Assembly (NCBI GenBank): GCA_944323425.1
Contig: CALUSL010000019.1
Coordinates: forward strand, 1-44,354
Source: Candidatus Gastranaerophilales bacterium
GTDB taxonomy: Bacteria; Cyanobacteriota; Vampirovibrionia; Gastranaerophilales; Gastranaerophilaceae
DNA length: 44,354 nt
Direction: 5' to 3'
Shown piece by piece: positions 8,536-16,541 of the stretch. Position 1 is the first letter of the stretch; each line of letters begins with the position of its first letter. The position numbers and the translations under genes are program-made. The notes below the pieces were generated by a model. It searched no databases. It worked only from the letters and a program-made list of their open reading frames with translations, and was not told the origin of the DNA.

Positions 8536-8865
8536 ATGGCAGACGCAAGACGCTGGTACGACAAAGACCCTATTTTAAAAGAAGCACTCGAGCTTTTAAG
8601 GCTTCAAACAGATGAAACAAAAGCTGAAGCGGCTGATTATATATTGACGCTGCAGGAACAGGTTGCTGCAGATGTTATAGAAAGATTATACGAAACTATC
8701 ACTAAATATCAGGGCAAGGGAAACCGCTGGTATGATAACGATCCGGTCATGATAAAGGCCATAGAAATGCTTAGACTTGCACCGCCCAAAACCCAGAGAA
8801 TAGCAGCTCTGAAACTTCTTTTGTCTCTTGAACAAAAGAGTCAGGAACATGTTGATGAAGAATAG
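8536..8865 (+). CDS. Hypothetical protein with internal duplication
   Basis: 109 residues, not recognised. It consists of two copies of a helical motif. Copy 1 begins RRWYDKDPILKEALELLRL (residues 5-23) and copy 2 begins NRWYDNDPVMIKAIEMLRL (about 62-80). Each continues with a second Ala/Leu-rich helix (AADYILTLQEQ and AALKLLLSLEQK). No signal peptide, membrane helix or catalytic motif. The ribosome binding site GAGG lies 7 bases before the ATG. It is the first gene of an operon with folE2, an aminotransferase and hisH, and its stop is 6 bases before folE2. It may be a small binding or scaffold protein, but no function can be assigned. Confidence 0.75.
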   Translation: MADARRWYDKDPILKEALELLRLQTDETKAEAADYILTLQEQVAADVIERLYETITKYQGKGNRWYDNDPVMIKAIEMLRLAPPKTQRIAALKLLLSLEQKSQEHVDEE

Positions 8866-8871
8866 TTTGTT

Positions 8872-9669
8872 ATGAAAAGTCATTTAAGAGATGTCCAAAA
8901 TCTTATCGACAAGAGAGGAATCGAAATCCAGAAAGTCGGTATAAAAAATGTTGATGTACCGTTGATTATCCAGAGAAAAGGACGGGATAATCAGGTAGTA
9001 TACGCGGTTGCGCAAATTTGCGCCTCTCTCGATATGGAAACAAAAGGTACACACATGTCCAGATTCATGGAAGTTCTTAATGAATGGAGAGAAAAAGAAC
9101 TGCTGGGTGTGGATATAAAAGGATGTCTTGAAGAAATAAAAGCAAAACTCGGCGCAAAAAGTGCACAGGTAAAGTTTGCTTTTAAATATTTTATAGAGAA
9201 AACAGCACCCGTCTCAAAACAAAAATCAGTAATGGCTTATGACTGCGTATTTGAAGGAGTTCTGGACAAGGATGAATACAAATTCTTTCTCGGAGCAAAA
9301 GTCCCTGTGACTACACTATGCCCATGTTCAAAAGAAATTTCAGAATATTCGGCGCACAATCAGCGCGCTCTTATAAAAGTTCTAGTAAGCTACGATGACA
9401 AGCATCATATATGGCTCGAAGATTTAATATCAGACATCGAAAAAACAGCATCTTGCGAGGTATATCCGATTTTAAAACGTGAAGATGAAAAATTCGTAAC
9501 CGAAGCCGCTTATGACAATCCAAAATTTGTTGAAGACGTGCTGAGAGATGTTGTTTTGATGTTTAGAAACAACGATATAATAAAATATTTTGAAGTAGAT
9601 GTAGAATCAATTGAAAGTATTCACAATCACAATGCATGGGCATACCAGCTCGAGTCGAAAGGGAATTAG
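8872..9669 (+). CDS. folE2: GTP cyclohydrolase FolE2 (type IB)
   Basis: 265 residues, normal for the FolE2 family. It converts GTP to 7,8-dihydroneopterin triphosphate, the entry to folate and to queuosine-type deazapurines. The family signature VPVTTLCPCSKEIS is present, with the conserved Cys at 150 (Cys152 close by), followed by AHNQRA. The N-terminal VGIKNVDVPLIIQRK segment and the C-terminal VESIESIHNHNAWA also fit. FolE2 works with metals other than zinc, so it is often kept by organisms that face zinc limitation. No other folate gene is seen nearby. The aminotransferase ATG follows its stop with no gap. Confidence 0.92.
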   Translation: MKSHLRDVQNLIDKRGIEIQKVGIKNVDVPLIIQRKGRDNQVVYAVAQICASLDMETKGTHMSRFMEVLNEWREKELLGVDIKGCLEEIKAKLGAKSAQVKFAFKYFIEKTAPVSKQKSVMAYDCVFEGVLDKDEYKFFLGAKVPVTTLCPCSKEISEYSAHNQRALIKVLVSYDDKHHIWLEDLISDIEKTASCEVYPILKREDEKFVTEAAYDNPKFVEDVLRDVVLMFRNNDIIKYFEVDVESIESIHNHNAWAYQLESKGN

Positions 9670-10911
9670 ATGGAAAATTTATTCAACGATTATGTAAAAT
9701 CACTAGAGACTTATATAATGTTCAGAATAAAGCAAAAAGCAGCAGAGCTGGCTCCTGAACTTGAAAAGAAAGGCAGAGCGCCGATAGCGCTTGCAATGGG
9801 TGCGCCGGTTGATGCACCGCCTGAATTTGTGACAGAAAAGCTTGTTGAATCACTTTCATTACCTGATATTCATACCTATTCTTCACCTCGCGGAGAAAGT
9901 TTTTATCTTGAAGCTGTTGCAAAAAGAATGAAAACACGTTTCGGCGTTGAACTTAATCCTAAAACAGAAATTTTTTCTCTGATTGGTTCAAAAGAGGGGC
10001 TCGCAAACTTCATCAGGGCGCTGATTAACCCCAAAGCCGATGAAAAAGACCGCGATATAATACTCATTCCCGACCCGGGTTATGCATCTTACAAGGAAAT
10101 GATAAAAACAAACGGCGGAATTGGTTATCCTATGCCTTTAACAAAAGAAAACCGTTTTATGCCTGATTTTGACGAGGTTATTGAAAACCTCAAAAAAGAC
10201 GGGTTTGACGAAACAAAAGTCAAAGCCGCAATAATAAATTACCCCGGTAACCCGACAGGTGCAGTATGTACGTATGAGTATCTGGAAAAAGCCGTTGAGT
10301 TCTGCAAAAGAAAAGGTATTCTTTTAATAAGCGACGCAGCATACTGTGATATTTATTTTAATGAACGGGAAAAGCCTCACAGCGTACTGGAAATTGAGGA
10401 TGCAAAAGACGTTGCTGTAGAATTTTTCAGTTTTTCAAAACCGTATGCAATGACCGGCTGGCGTCTGGGCTGGGTCTGCGGCAACGAAAAAGCCGTAAAT
10501 ACTTTTGGCAAGCTGAAATCCACCATTGATTCAGGAATTTTTAAGGCAATCCAAAAAGCAGGAGCAGATGTTTTAAACTCGAAAGAAGGAAATGAATACA
10601 TAGAAAAAGCATGTCAGGGCTTTAAGAAAAAACAAATGATTCTCGTAAACGGATTAAGAGAACTCGGATGGAATATTGAAGATAAAGACATTCCCAAAGC
10701 GACATTTTATCTCTGGCTGCCTATCCCTCAAAAATTCAAGTCTGCTAAAGAATTTACAGATGCACTTCTTGAAAAATCAGGAATAGTCGCAGTTCCTGGC
10801 ATAGCTTTCGGAAAAAACGGAGAAGGAATGTTCAGAATTTCTGCTGTTTCAACCGATGAAAAGCTGCAGGAATGTATTGACAGAATGAAAGCAGACGGGT
10901 TCTATTTTTAA
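9670..10911 (+). CDS. PLP-dependent aminotransferase, LL-diaminopimelate aminotransferase-like
   Basis: 413 residues, class I/II fold. PLP-binding features are SKEGLANFIRALI, IPDPGYASYKEM, the NYPGNPTGAV motif, SDAAYCDIYF and the Schiff-base Lys257 in FFSFSKPYAMTGWRLGW; the C-terminal Arg is in GMFRISAV. The IGSKEGL and DPGYASY signatures resemble DapL, which makes LL-diaminopimelate directly from tetrahydrodipicolinate for lysine and peptidoglycan. Alanine- or aspartate-type enzymes share the fold, so the substrate is not certain. It lies between folE2 and hisH in one operon, with zero and one-base junctions. This tight packing indicates co-transcription rather than one shared pathway. Confidence 0.85.
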   Translation: MENLFNDYVKSLETYIMFRIKQKAAELAPELEKKGRAPIALAMGAPVDAPPEFVTEKLVESLSLPDIHTYSSPRGESFYLEAVAKRMKTRFGVELNPKTEIFSLIGSKEGLANFIRALINPKADEKDRDIILIPDPGYASYKEMIKTNGGIGYPMPLTKENRFMPDFDEVIENLKKDGFDETKVKAAIINYPGNPTGAVCTYEYLEKAVEFCKRKGILLISDAAYCDIYFNEREKPHSVLEIEDAKDVAVEFFSFSKPYAMTGWRLGWVCGNEKAVNTFGKLKSTIDSGIFKAIQKAGADVLNSKEGNEYIEKACQGFKKKQMILVNGLRELGWNIEDKDIPKATFYLWLPIPQKFKSAKEFTDALLEKSGIVAVPGIAFGKNGEGMFRISAVSTDEKLQECIDRMKADGFYF

Positions 10912-11501
10912 TGAGTATTGTAATTATTGACTATGATGCAGGAAATTTGAAAAGCATAGCGAACATGCTAACGTATGTCGGAGCTGATTTTAAAATTTCA
11001 TCAAACGTTTCTGACATAAAAAATGCAAAAAAATTAATTTTTCCCGGGCAGGGGCATTTTAGTCAGGCAGTGAAGAATCTTGAGCAAAAAGGACTCATTG
11101 ATATAATAAAAAATCAAATATCTGAAGGAAAGCCTTTTCTCGGTATTTGTCTCGGATTGCAGATACTTTTTGAAAAGAGTGAAGAAGCCCCTGAAGAAGA
11201 TGGACTCGGGATATTAAAGGGCTGCGTTAAAAAATTCAGAGACGGAAAAGTCCCACAAATTGGGTGGAACAGAATAAAAACCACCGAAAATAACGATTTT
11301 TTAACAGATGATTACTTCTATTTTGTAAATTCATACTACGTCTGCCCTGAGGATAAAAACATTATTTCATCGACTGCTGACTACCATATAGACTTTTGTG
11401 CGTCAATCCAAAAAGAAAATCTTACAGCCGTGCAGTTTCATCCCGAAAAAAGTTCGCAGGCAGGGCTTATGTTTTTTAAATCATGGATTGAGACTGTCTA
11501 A
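10911..11501 (+). CDS. hisH: Imidazole glycerol phosphate synthase glutaminase subunit HisH
   Basis: 196 residues, typical HisH length. It is the class I glutamine amidotransferase that supplies ammonia to HisF in histidine synthesis. Motifs: DYDAGNLKSI at the start, PGQGHF oxyanion-strand region, nucleophile Cys80 in GICLGLQ, and His177/Glu179 in FHPEKS. VPQIGWNRI and YFVNSYYV are HisH-specific. Its ATG overlaps the stop of the aminotransferase by one base. No hisF or other his gene lies in the window, so the partner must be encoded elsewhere. It is the last gene of its operon. Confidence 0.93.
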   Translation: MSIVIIDYDAGNLKSIANMLTYVGADFKISSNVSDIKNAKKLIFPGQGHFSQAVKNLEQKGLIDIIKNQISEGKPFLGICLGLQILFEKSEEAPEEDGLGILKGCVKKFRDGKVPQIGWNRIKTTENNDFLTDDYFYFVNSYYVCPEDKNIISSTADYHIDFCASIQKENLTAVQFHPEKSSQAGLMFFKSWIETV

Positions 11502-11667
11502 TAGCTGAATTTTGCAAATATTTAAAAAGAGCTTTCTTAAAGTAGTGAGCGTCTTTTGTTTTTATTTTTGTCACAGCATTACTGAGACTGAAATTCGTAA
11601 CGTTTGCACCAAAAATTCCGTACAATTTTTCATAATTTTGTTTTTGCATAAAAATTCTAACCACCAT
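11476..11667 (-). CDS. Possible small protein opposite the hisH 3' end
   Basis: A 63-codon frame on the minus strand occupies most of the hisH to TPR-lipoprotein gap and overlaps the last 26 bases of hisH. Its composition (MQKQNYEKLYGIFGANVTNF and SNAVTKIKTKDAHYFKK) looks protein-like and resembles the style of the small hypotheticals here. The opposite plus frame is Phe/Ile/Asn-rich and looks like noise. An AT-rich -10-like TATAAG lies 8 bases before the ATG; a second ATG is at 11649. There is no homology I can recognise and no good ribosome binding site, so this is tentative. Confidence 0.3.
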   Translation of the reverse strand: MVVRIFMQKQNYEKLYGIFGANVTNFSLSNAVTKIKTKDAHYFKKALFKYLQNSAIRQSQSMI

Positions 11668-11759
11668 CTTATATACTTATACAAAAACAAATTTAATGAT
11701 AAAATTTACTAATTCATGTTTTCTTTAATATATCTTTACAGACGCTATTAAAGAAATGT

Positions 11760-11788
11760 TTGTTTAAATCTCATAAATACAATATAAT
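11760..11788 (+). promoter_or_regulatory. Promoter for a leaderless transcript
   Basis: -35 TTGTTT (11760-11765), 17-base spacer, perfect -10 TATAAT (11783-11788). The expected start, about 7 bases downstream, coincides with the ATG at 11795. No ribosome binding site is present. Confidence 0.6.
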
Positions 11789-11794
11789 TTTGAT

Positions 11795-12370
11795 ATGAAA
11801 AAGATTTTAGCCAGTTTGATATTATTTTTTATGATTTCCGGATGTTCATTGGCTGAACAAACGACTAAAGAGCTGCAGGAACAGGCACGATTTTTCTACA
11901 ACACAAATGATCTTGCTCAGGCAAAAGCTATTTTGCAAAAAATACCGGAAGCTGACAAACAGCCCGAAGACTGGCTGCTGCTTGCTAATATATCAGAAGA
12001 AGAAGAAAAAAATCTCGATGCCGTATTCTTTTTACAAAAAGCATTACTTAAAGACAAAGACTATTATAAAGCGTATTACAATCTCGGGAATATTTATTTC
12101 GAGGATGGAAAAATAAATACAGCAATTGAAAACTATAAAAAAGCCATAAAATTAAAAAAAGACTTTGCCTATGCGCATTACAATCTCGGCAACTGCTATC
12201 TTGCCCAGAAAAATTACACAAAGGCAAAATATGAATTCGGTGCGGCAATACGTTTAAACGCAGAAGAACCATCATTCTATTACAATCTTGCATATGCATA
12301 TAAAATGCAGAAAAAAAATAAAAAAGCACAAGAAGCACTGGATGTTTATAATAATTTGATGAAAAATTAA
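11795..12370 (+). CDS. TPR-repeat lipoprotein
   Basis: 191 residues. A short signal sequence ends in a lipobox (FFMISGC, Cys17), so the mature protein should be lipid-anchored. It is followed by about four tetratricopeptide repeats, for example YKAYYNLGNIYFEDGKINTA and FAYAHYNLGNCYLAQKNYTK, with the alternating Gly-8/Ala-20/Pro-32 pattern of TPRs. Such proteins act as scaffolds in envelope complexes. No enzymatic domain is present. The ATG coincides with the predicted transcription start (promoter at 11760-11788). A hairpin with T-rich tail follows at 12386-12410. The partner is unknown. Confidence 0.82.
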   Translation: MKKILASLILFFMISGCSLAEQTTKELQEQARFFYNTNDLAQAKAILQKIPEADKQPEDWLLLANISEEEEKNLDAVFFLQKALLKDKDYYKAYYNLGNIYFEDGKINTAIENYKKAIKLKKDFAYAHYNLGNCYLAQKNYTKAKYEFGAAIRLNAEEPSFYYNLAYAYKMQKKNKKAQEALDVYNNLMKN

Positions 12371-12385
12371 TTTTTTTTTGCTTTC

Positions 12386-12420
12386 AAACCTTGATTTTCA
12401 AAGGTTTTTAAGATTTTTTA
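12386..12420 (+). terminator. Probable terminator of the TPR lipoprotein gene
   Basis: Stem AAACCTT (12386-12392) with AAGGTTT (12401-12407), 8-base loop, then T-rich sequence. The stem is AT-rich, hence only moderately convincing. Confidence 0.45.
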
Positions 12421-12444
12421 TGTTTTTAATATTTTTTTTCAAAG

Positions 12445-12560
12445 TATAGACAGTCGGGTAATATACCTGAAGGTAAAAGTGTTAGACAATAAGTATAACA
12501 TTTAATTACCCAGACACGATCCAGCTATTTACCCGGTCCAGGAACCGGGTTTTTATTTTG
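12445..12560 (+). ncRNA. Candidate structured leader or small RNA ending in a terminator
   Basis: A possible -10 (TATAGA, about 12445-12450) precedes a region that can fold into exclusive structures. GGGTAAT (12456-12462) pairs with ATTACCC (12505-12511), enclosing TACC/GGTA (12464-12467 with 12472-12475). Alternatively CGGGTAA (12455-12461) pairs with TTACCCG (12528-12534), which contains the 5' arm of a good terminator (ACCCGGT 12531-12537 with ACCGGGT 12544-12550, then a T-rich tail). This is antiterminator/terminator logic. It may be an attenuator for the regulator at 12690 or a free RNA of about 100 nt. It matches no riboswitch or T-box consensus that I recognise. The rest of the 12371-12689 gap has no gene. 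Confidence 0.45.
12531..12560 (+). terminator. Rho-independent terminator
   Basis: Perfect 7-bp GC-rich stem ACCCGGT/ACCGGGT with loop CCAGGA, followed by TTTTATTTTG. It lies 130 bases upstream of the gene at 12690, so it is either an attenuator or the end of a small RNA. Confidence 0.7.
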
Positions 12561-12689
12561 TTTTATGCAGGACAGTCCGTATCTAGAGCGTGTAAAGATT
12601 ATTTAATAAATTGTTCAAATTTTAGCAAAAATTTTGTGCATGTTTTTTTATTGTTATAAAATATTATAAGATAATTGTGTGGAGGCTAA

Positions 12690-13871
12690 ATGGCAGATTT
12701 TCAAAACGGCTATGCAAAGCTTGAAAAATCAGAACTAAAACGTATAGAAATAAATGAACTTCCTAAAGAAATCCCAAATTTTAAAAATACATTTGAATCA
12801 AAAGATTCAATAATAAAAAAATGGCTTTCTGACTGGATAGTCTCTGCCTTCAAAAGCGGAAAGATTAGAGAAAACAATCTGCTTCCGAAAAAAGCAGATT
12901 TAGCATACTACCTTGGCGTAAGCGTAGGGACCATACAAAATGCAATCCGTTCCGTCGAAGACAGCGGGCTGCTTGAATCAAAACAGAGAATAGGTACTGT
13001 AATAAGAAACTTTGAAGCATCCAATCCAATAGTCCGCAAATCCACTTCAAAACGCGAAAAAGTCATAGCACAGATAAAAAAACTTATATTAGATAACGGA
13101 TACAAAATTAATCAGCCGCTTCCATCCTCCAGACAGATATCTTCGCTGATAGGAAATTCCACTAACACAACAAGATTAGCGCTGGAATATTTGTGTTCAG
13201 CAGGAATACTTGAAACAAAGCCTTTCAGAACAAATGAGGCAAACTGGATTTTGAAAAAACTTCCTGAATTAACAGAGGAAGAAGCAGAACTCTGCAGCGA
13301 AGGATTGACTTCACACACCCTTGTACTGCAGGTTGAGAAAGATTTAAAAGATTATATAAAATCAAATCACAAAGTCGGTGACAAACTGCCGGCGCATTTT
13401 GAACTTTCAGAAATTCTGAAAGTAAGTGTAAAAACAGTTCATGACGCGATGAAAGGACTTATTGATGAAGGTATTTTGCTCGCAAGACGCGGCAGATACG
13501 GAACAACTATAATAAGAATGCCGGGGCAGAACCTTCTTCAACCTGCTCTTGAAACTTCCATTTTTGCAAAAGCAGAAGATGCCGCGATATACAGCTATCA
13601 AAAAATGGAGAATAAAATCAAAAATTATATAAAAAATAATTTTGATATTGGTGACAAACTTCCGTCAATGGACGCATTATCAAAAGAATTCGACGTAAGC
13701 AGCAACACTATAAGAAAAGCCCTTCAAAATCTTTCGAGAGCCGGATATGTCCATTTTTCAAGAGGACGATACGGCGGAACTTTTGTTACAGATTTGCCTC
13801 AAGACGAAGAAAGGCAGGCTTTCAGATGGCTTGCTGTTGATCCGGGCTATACCATCACCAAAAAAGATTAA
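12690..13871 (+). CDS. Regulator made of four GntR-type winged helices
   Basis: 393 residues with no effector-binding or aminotransferase domain. Four GntR-like winged helix-turn-helix units follow one another, at about 40-107, 121-190, 210-277 and 302-370. Each has the GntR pattern: a lead helix, a 'G-x-x-LP-s' turn (ENNLLPKKADLA, INQPLPSSRQIS, GDKLPAHFELS, GDKLPSMDALS), a recognition helix (VSVGTIQNAIRSVEDSGLLE and equivalents), and a beta wing (RIGTVI, RGRYGTTI, RGRYGGTF). Units 3 and 4 are the best preserved; unit 2 has lost the wing glycine. GntR proteins usually have one such domain and dimerise, so this chain may read an extended operator alone. Ribosome binding site GGAGG. The HExxH gene follows 9 bases later. 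Confidence 0.85.
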   Translation: MADFQNGYAKLEKSELKRIEINELPKEIPNFKNTFESKDSIIKKWLSDWIVSAFKSGKIRENNLLPKKADLAYYLGVSVGTIQNAIRSVEDSGLLESKQRIGTVIRNFEASNPIVRKSTSKREKVIAQIKKLILDNGYKINQPLPSSRQISSLIGNSTNTTRLALEYLCSAGILETKPFRTNEANWILKKLPELTEEEAELCSEGLTSHTLVLQVEKDLKDYIKSNHKVGDKLPAHFELSEILKVSVKTVHDAMKGLIDEGILLARRGRYGTTIIRMPGQNLLQPALETSIFAKAEDAAIYSYQKMENKIKNYIKNNFDIGDKLPSMDALSKEFDVSSNTIRKALQNLSRAGYVHFSRGRYGGTFVTDLPQDEERQAFRWLAVDPGYTITKKD

Positions 13872-13880
13872 GGATATTTA

Positions 13881-14603
13881 ATGTCAGGAATAAATGCTGT
13901 TTTTGCAAATTTTTTGAACGTCCCCCCGGTTCAAAATTGGCAAACAAAACCGGCGCAGACACCTAAAATTGAATTAAAAAAATTACCCTGGCTAAAAGAC
14001 AGGACTATTGCCGCGGCTCTATCAGAGCTCGACAATATTCGTTTTGGCGAAAATGATTTGAGCTACTTAAAAAATATGGGAGTAAATCCGCCCTACAAGT
14101 CCGGCTCTGAGGCTGTTGAATTTATAAAAAAATCCAATGTTAGAATTGCTTTTGCAAAAACATCTTCGAAACATATTCATGCCCAGTATGACTATGAAAA
14201 AAATACGATTTATATAAACGATTTGTACAAAAATTCTCAAGATTTTCCGGTAATACTGGCAATATCAGAAGCAATACTCCATGAAGCCGGACACGCAAAA
14301 GATAACGACGGAGATAGTTCAATTCAGGAAGAACTTGACTTTCTCGGAATGAATGCAATCGCGCACAGAGCATTTCTAAAAAAATACGGCGATATTTTTA
14401 ATGAATCCGACGAACTTATAGTAAAAGACGGGGTAAATGTTTATGCGGAACTCTTTTTTGATCCGGATCCTGACAAGCAAAAACTGGTAGAAAGAATGAA
14501 AACGAAATACGGATATTTACAGCAGGGAGACACATTACATCCGGCATCAAAATTAGCCAGGACTATTAAAGGAGTAGACTTTTCCGCCTTTGCTGCAGGT
14601 TAA
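13881..14603 (+). CDS. Putative HExxH zinc metallopeptidase-like protein
   Basis: 240 residues, not a family I can name. The centre carries ISEAILHEAGHAKD, with His134, Glu135 and His138 forming a classic zinc-peptidase HExxH helix. Glu150/151 twelve residues on (SIQEELDF) could be the third ligand, as in gluzincins. Preceding beta strands (YDYEKNTIYIND) form the usual edge strand before the active helix. The N-terminus has no signal peptide and is Pro/Gln rich, so the enzyme would be cytosolic or exported by another route. It follows the four-winged-helix regulator by 9 bases and is probably co-transcribed with it. Its stop directly abuts the stop of the opposite TPR gene. Confidence 0.65.
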   Translation: MSGINAVFANFLNVPPVQNWQTKPAQTPKIELKKLPWLKDRTIAAALSELDNIRFGENDLSYLKNMGVNPPYKSGSEAVEFIKKSNVRIAFAKTSSKHIHAQYDYEKNTIYINDLYKNSQDFPVILAISEAILHEAGHAKDNDGDSSIQEELDFLGMNAIAHRAFLKKYGDIFNESDELIVKDGVNVYAELFFDPDPDKQKLVERMKTKYGYLQQGDTLHPASKLARTIKGVDFSAFAAG

Positions 14604-16442
14604 TTAACGGGTAAAAGTGTTTTTTAATTTCTGCCAGAACGAAGAATCATATTCTTCTGAAATTTCATTGTATTTTTGTTTCAAAAGTTTTTCTATATTT
14701 TTAGACTCAACTGTTGCAATTTTTGATTTCAGAAGCTCCAGCGCCTGTTTGATTTTTTTGTTTCTTACAAGCAAATCAACATATTCGTATATTATCAGAT
14801 TGTTATAAGGATCCAACCGCAGAGCATATGAATAATACAATGAAGCATTAGCAAAATCTTTATTTTTATCAGCCGCAACCGCAGCATTGTACATATACTC
14901 AATTTTTGTTTCATCTATTAAAGCAGCTTCTTTGTAATACAGAAAAGCATCTTCATATTCCTGTGATTCAAGATACAATTTCGCAAGAAACTCGTAGTAT
15001 TCCGTGTTTGCAGGCTGGAGAGTAACAGCCGTTTTTGCACTTTCAATTGCTCTGTTCTTAAGCCCCTGCTTCTGATAAATAAGAGCCCTGTATTTATAAG
15101 CTTCAGCAGAGCTGTTATCGAGTTTTATTGCATTTTCAACAATTTTTAGTGCCTGCGAATAATGTCCCTGTTTTATATATATTTTTGCATTTAACAAATG
15201 TGCATATATAAAATGAGGATTCAAATACAATACTTTAGTCAGTATATCCTGAGCAATTTTATATTCTTCAATCTCGCAGTAACAATCAGCAAGTTCACTC
15301 ATATATTCAAGAGAAGCGGGTTTAAGAAAAATCGCTTTTTGAAGAGCGTCAATAGCTTCTTTGTACAGCGGGAATTTTTTGTATATTTTAGCAAGCGCAT
15401 AATACAAAAAATCATTTTTCTTCTCTGTTTCTTCAAGCCGTGTCAGCGAATTTTTTGCCTCAATTACGTTTCCGTTTTCTCCCTGAATAAGAGCTTTCAA
15501 AATCACAGCATCAGGATACCCCGGAGAAAACTCGAGAGTTTTGTCTATTGCCTCTTCCGCTTTTCTAAACTCTTTCTGCTGATATGCAAGGTATGCCAGA
15601 GAATATGAATATACAATATTCTCCGGTTCAAGAGATATCGCTTTTTTAAAACAGTTTTCTGCCTCACTAAGCCATCCGTTTAATGAATATGCAGTACCAA
15701 GATTAAAATAATACTGGGCATTTTGTGAATCAATTTTTATTGCAAACTGAAAATAATTTATCGCCGAAGCAATCTGGTGTTTCTCAATATTTATAAGTCC
15801 GAGATAGTTATATGTTTTGTCGCTCTGGATATCATCGAGGATACTGATGAACAATTTTTCTGCATCATCATACATTGATTCATTGTAATACATAACAGCC
15901 AGATAATATTTCGCATCAGTATTCGATGGATAATGTTCAATAATATATTTAAATATATCAGCAGCTTCAACCACTTGAGAAAGTCTTAGATATGTATATC
16001 CCTTCAAAAAGAGTATACGCTCATCATTGTCCTGAGAATAGGGAGAATTTTCAATCGCTTCAAGAAGTTTTTCATTCTGATTGCATTCAGACAAAAGTTC
16101 TAAAAGAATAATAAAATTTTCTTTATCCGGAGCTGTTTGATACAACTTTTCGGCAACTTCAAGTGCCTTCGCATATTTTTTAGTAAACTTGTTTATATTT
16201 ATAATAGTTCTCAATGTATCAACATGAACAGGATTTATTTCGAGAATTTTTTCAGCATACTCCTGCGAACGTTCAAAATTGTTCATCAGATAGTATAAAT
16301 GCGAAATTTGAGAAAGAATTTCCACATTTTCCGGCTCAATGCAAAGAGCCTTGTACAGCGCCTCTATAGCCTGTTTGTAATGTTTATCCGCCTGCAGTTG
16401 AAACGCCTGCCGTAAAAATTGTTCCGTAAGATTTTCACTCAT
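14604..16442 (-). CDS. Large TPR-repeat protein
   Basis: 612 residues composed almost wholly of tetratricopeptide repeats (about 16), for example QYYFNLGTAYSLNGWLSEAE and KYYLAVMYYNESMYDDAEK. It has no signal peptide, membrane helix or catalytic domain. TPR arrays bind protein partners; no partner is visible. The ATG lies about 4 bases after the predicted transcription start (promoter 16453-16481) and lacks a ribosome binding site. It converges with the HExxH gene with no intervening bases and no terminator, so the two transcripts must overlap. Confidence 0.85.
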   Translation of the reverse strand: MSENLTEQFLRQAFQLQADKHYKQAIEALYKALCIEPENVEILSQISHLYYLMNNFERSQEYAEKILEINPVHVDTLRTIININKFTKKYAKALEVAEKLYQTAPDKENFIILLELLSECNQNEKLLEAIENSPYSQDNDERILFLKGYTYLRLSQVVEAADIFKYIIEHYPSNTDAKYYLAVMYYNESMYDDAEKLFISILDDIQSDKTYNYLGLINIEKHQIASAINYFQFAIKIDSQNAQYYFNLGTAYSLNGWLSEAENCFKKAISLEPENIVYSYSLAYLAYQQKEFRKAEEAIDKTLEFSPGYPDAVILKALIQGENGNVIEAKNSLTRLEETEKKNDFLYYALAKIYKKFPLYKEAIDALQKAIFLKPASLEYMSELADCYCEIEEYKIAQDILTKVLYLNPHFIYAHLLNAKIYIKQGHYSQALKIVENAIKLDNSSAEAYKYRALIYQKQGLKNRAIESAKTAVTLQPANTEYYEFLAKLYLESQEYEDAFLYYKEAALIDETKIEYMYNAAVAADKNKDFANASLYYSYALRLDPYNNLIIYEYVDLLVRNKKIKQALELLKSKIATVESKNIEKLLKQKYNEISEEYDSSFWQKLKNTFTR

Positions 16443-16452
16443 ATTAACATTA

Positions 16453-16481
16453 ATTATATGTTTAAATTAGTTTTTGGTAAA
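16453..16481 (-). promoter_or_regulatory. Promoter for a near-leaderless transcript
   Basis: On the minus strand: -35 TTTACC (16481-16476), 17-base spacer, perfect -10 TATAAT (16458-16453). Start expected near 16446; the ATG begins at 16442. Confidence 0.55.
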
Positions 16482-16499
16482 CCCCTTTTTACTGTATAA

Positions 16500-16530
16500 A
16501 AAAAGACCCGTAAAATACGGGTCTTTTTTA
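16500..16530 (-). terminator. Rho-independent terminator, usable both ways
   Basis: 12-bp stem AAAAGACCCGTA (16501-16512) with TACGGGTCTTTT (16516-16527), 3-base loop and T-runs on both strands. It lies just downstream of the LysM gene stop at 16542. Confidence 0.8.
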
Positions 16531-16541
16531 AATATTTTTTG

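Noticed and set aside
10911-11501. HisH as pdxT or another glutaminase
   Set aside because: PGQGHF, VPQIGWN and NSYYV features are HisH-specific; the lack of a nearby hisF is not evidence against it.
11512-11712. 66-codon plus-strand frame after hisH
   Set aside because: Phe, Ile and Asn rich noise with no start signal; the opposite-strand frame looks slightly more plausible and is listed as tentative.
12531-12560. T-box or known riboswitch
   Set aside because: The T-box consensus bulge and specifier loop are missing and no known riboswitch core is recognisable.
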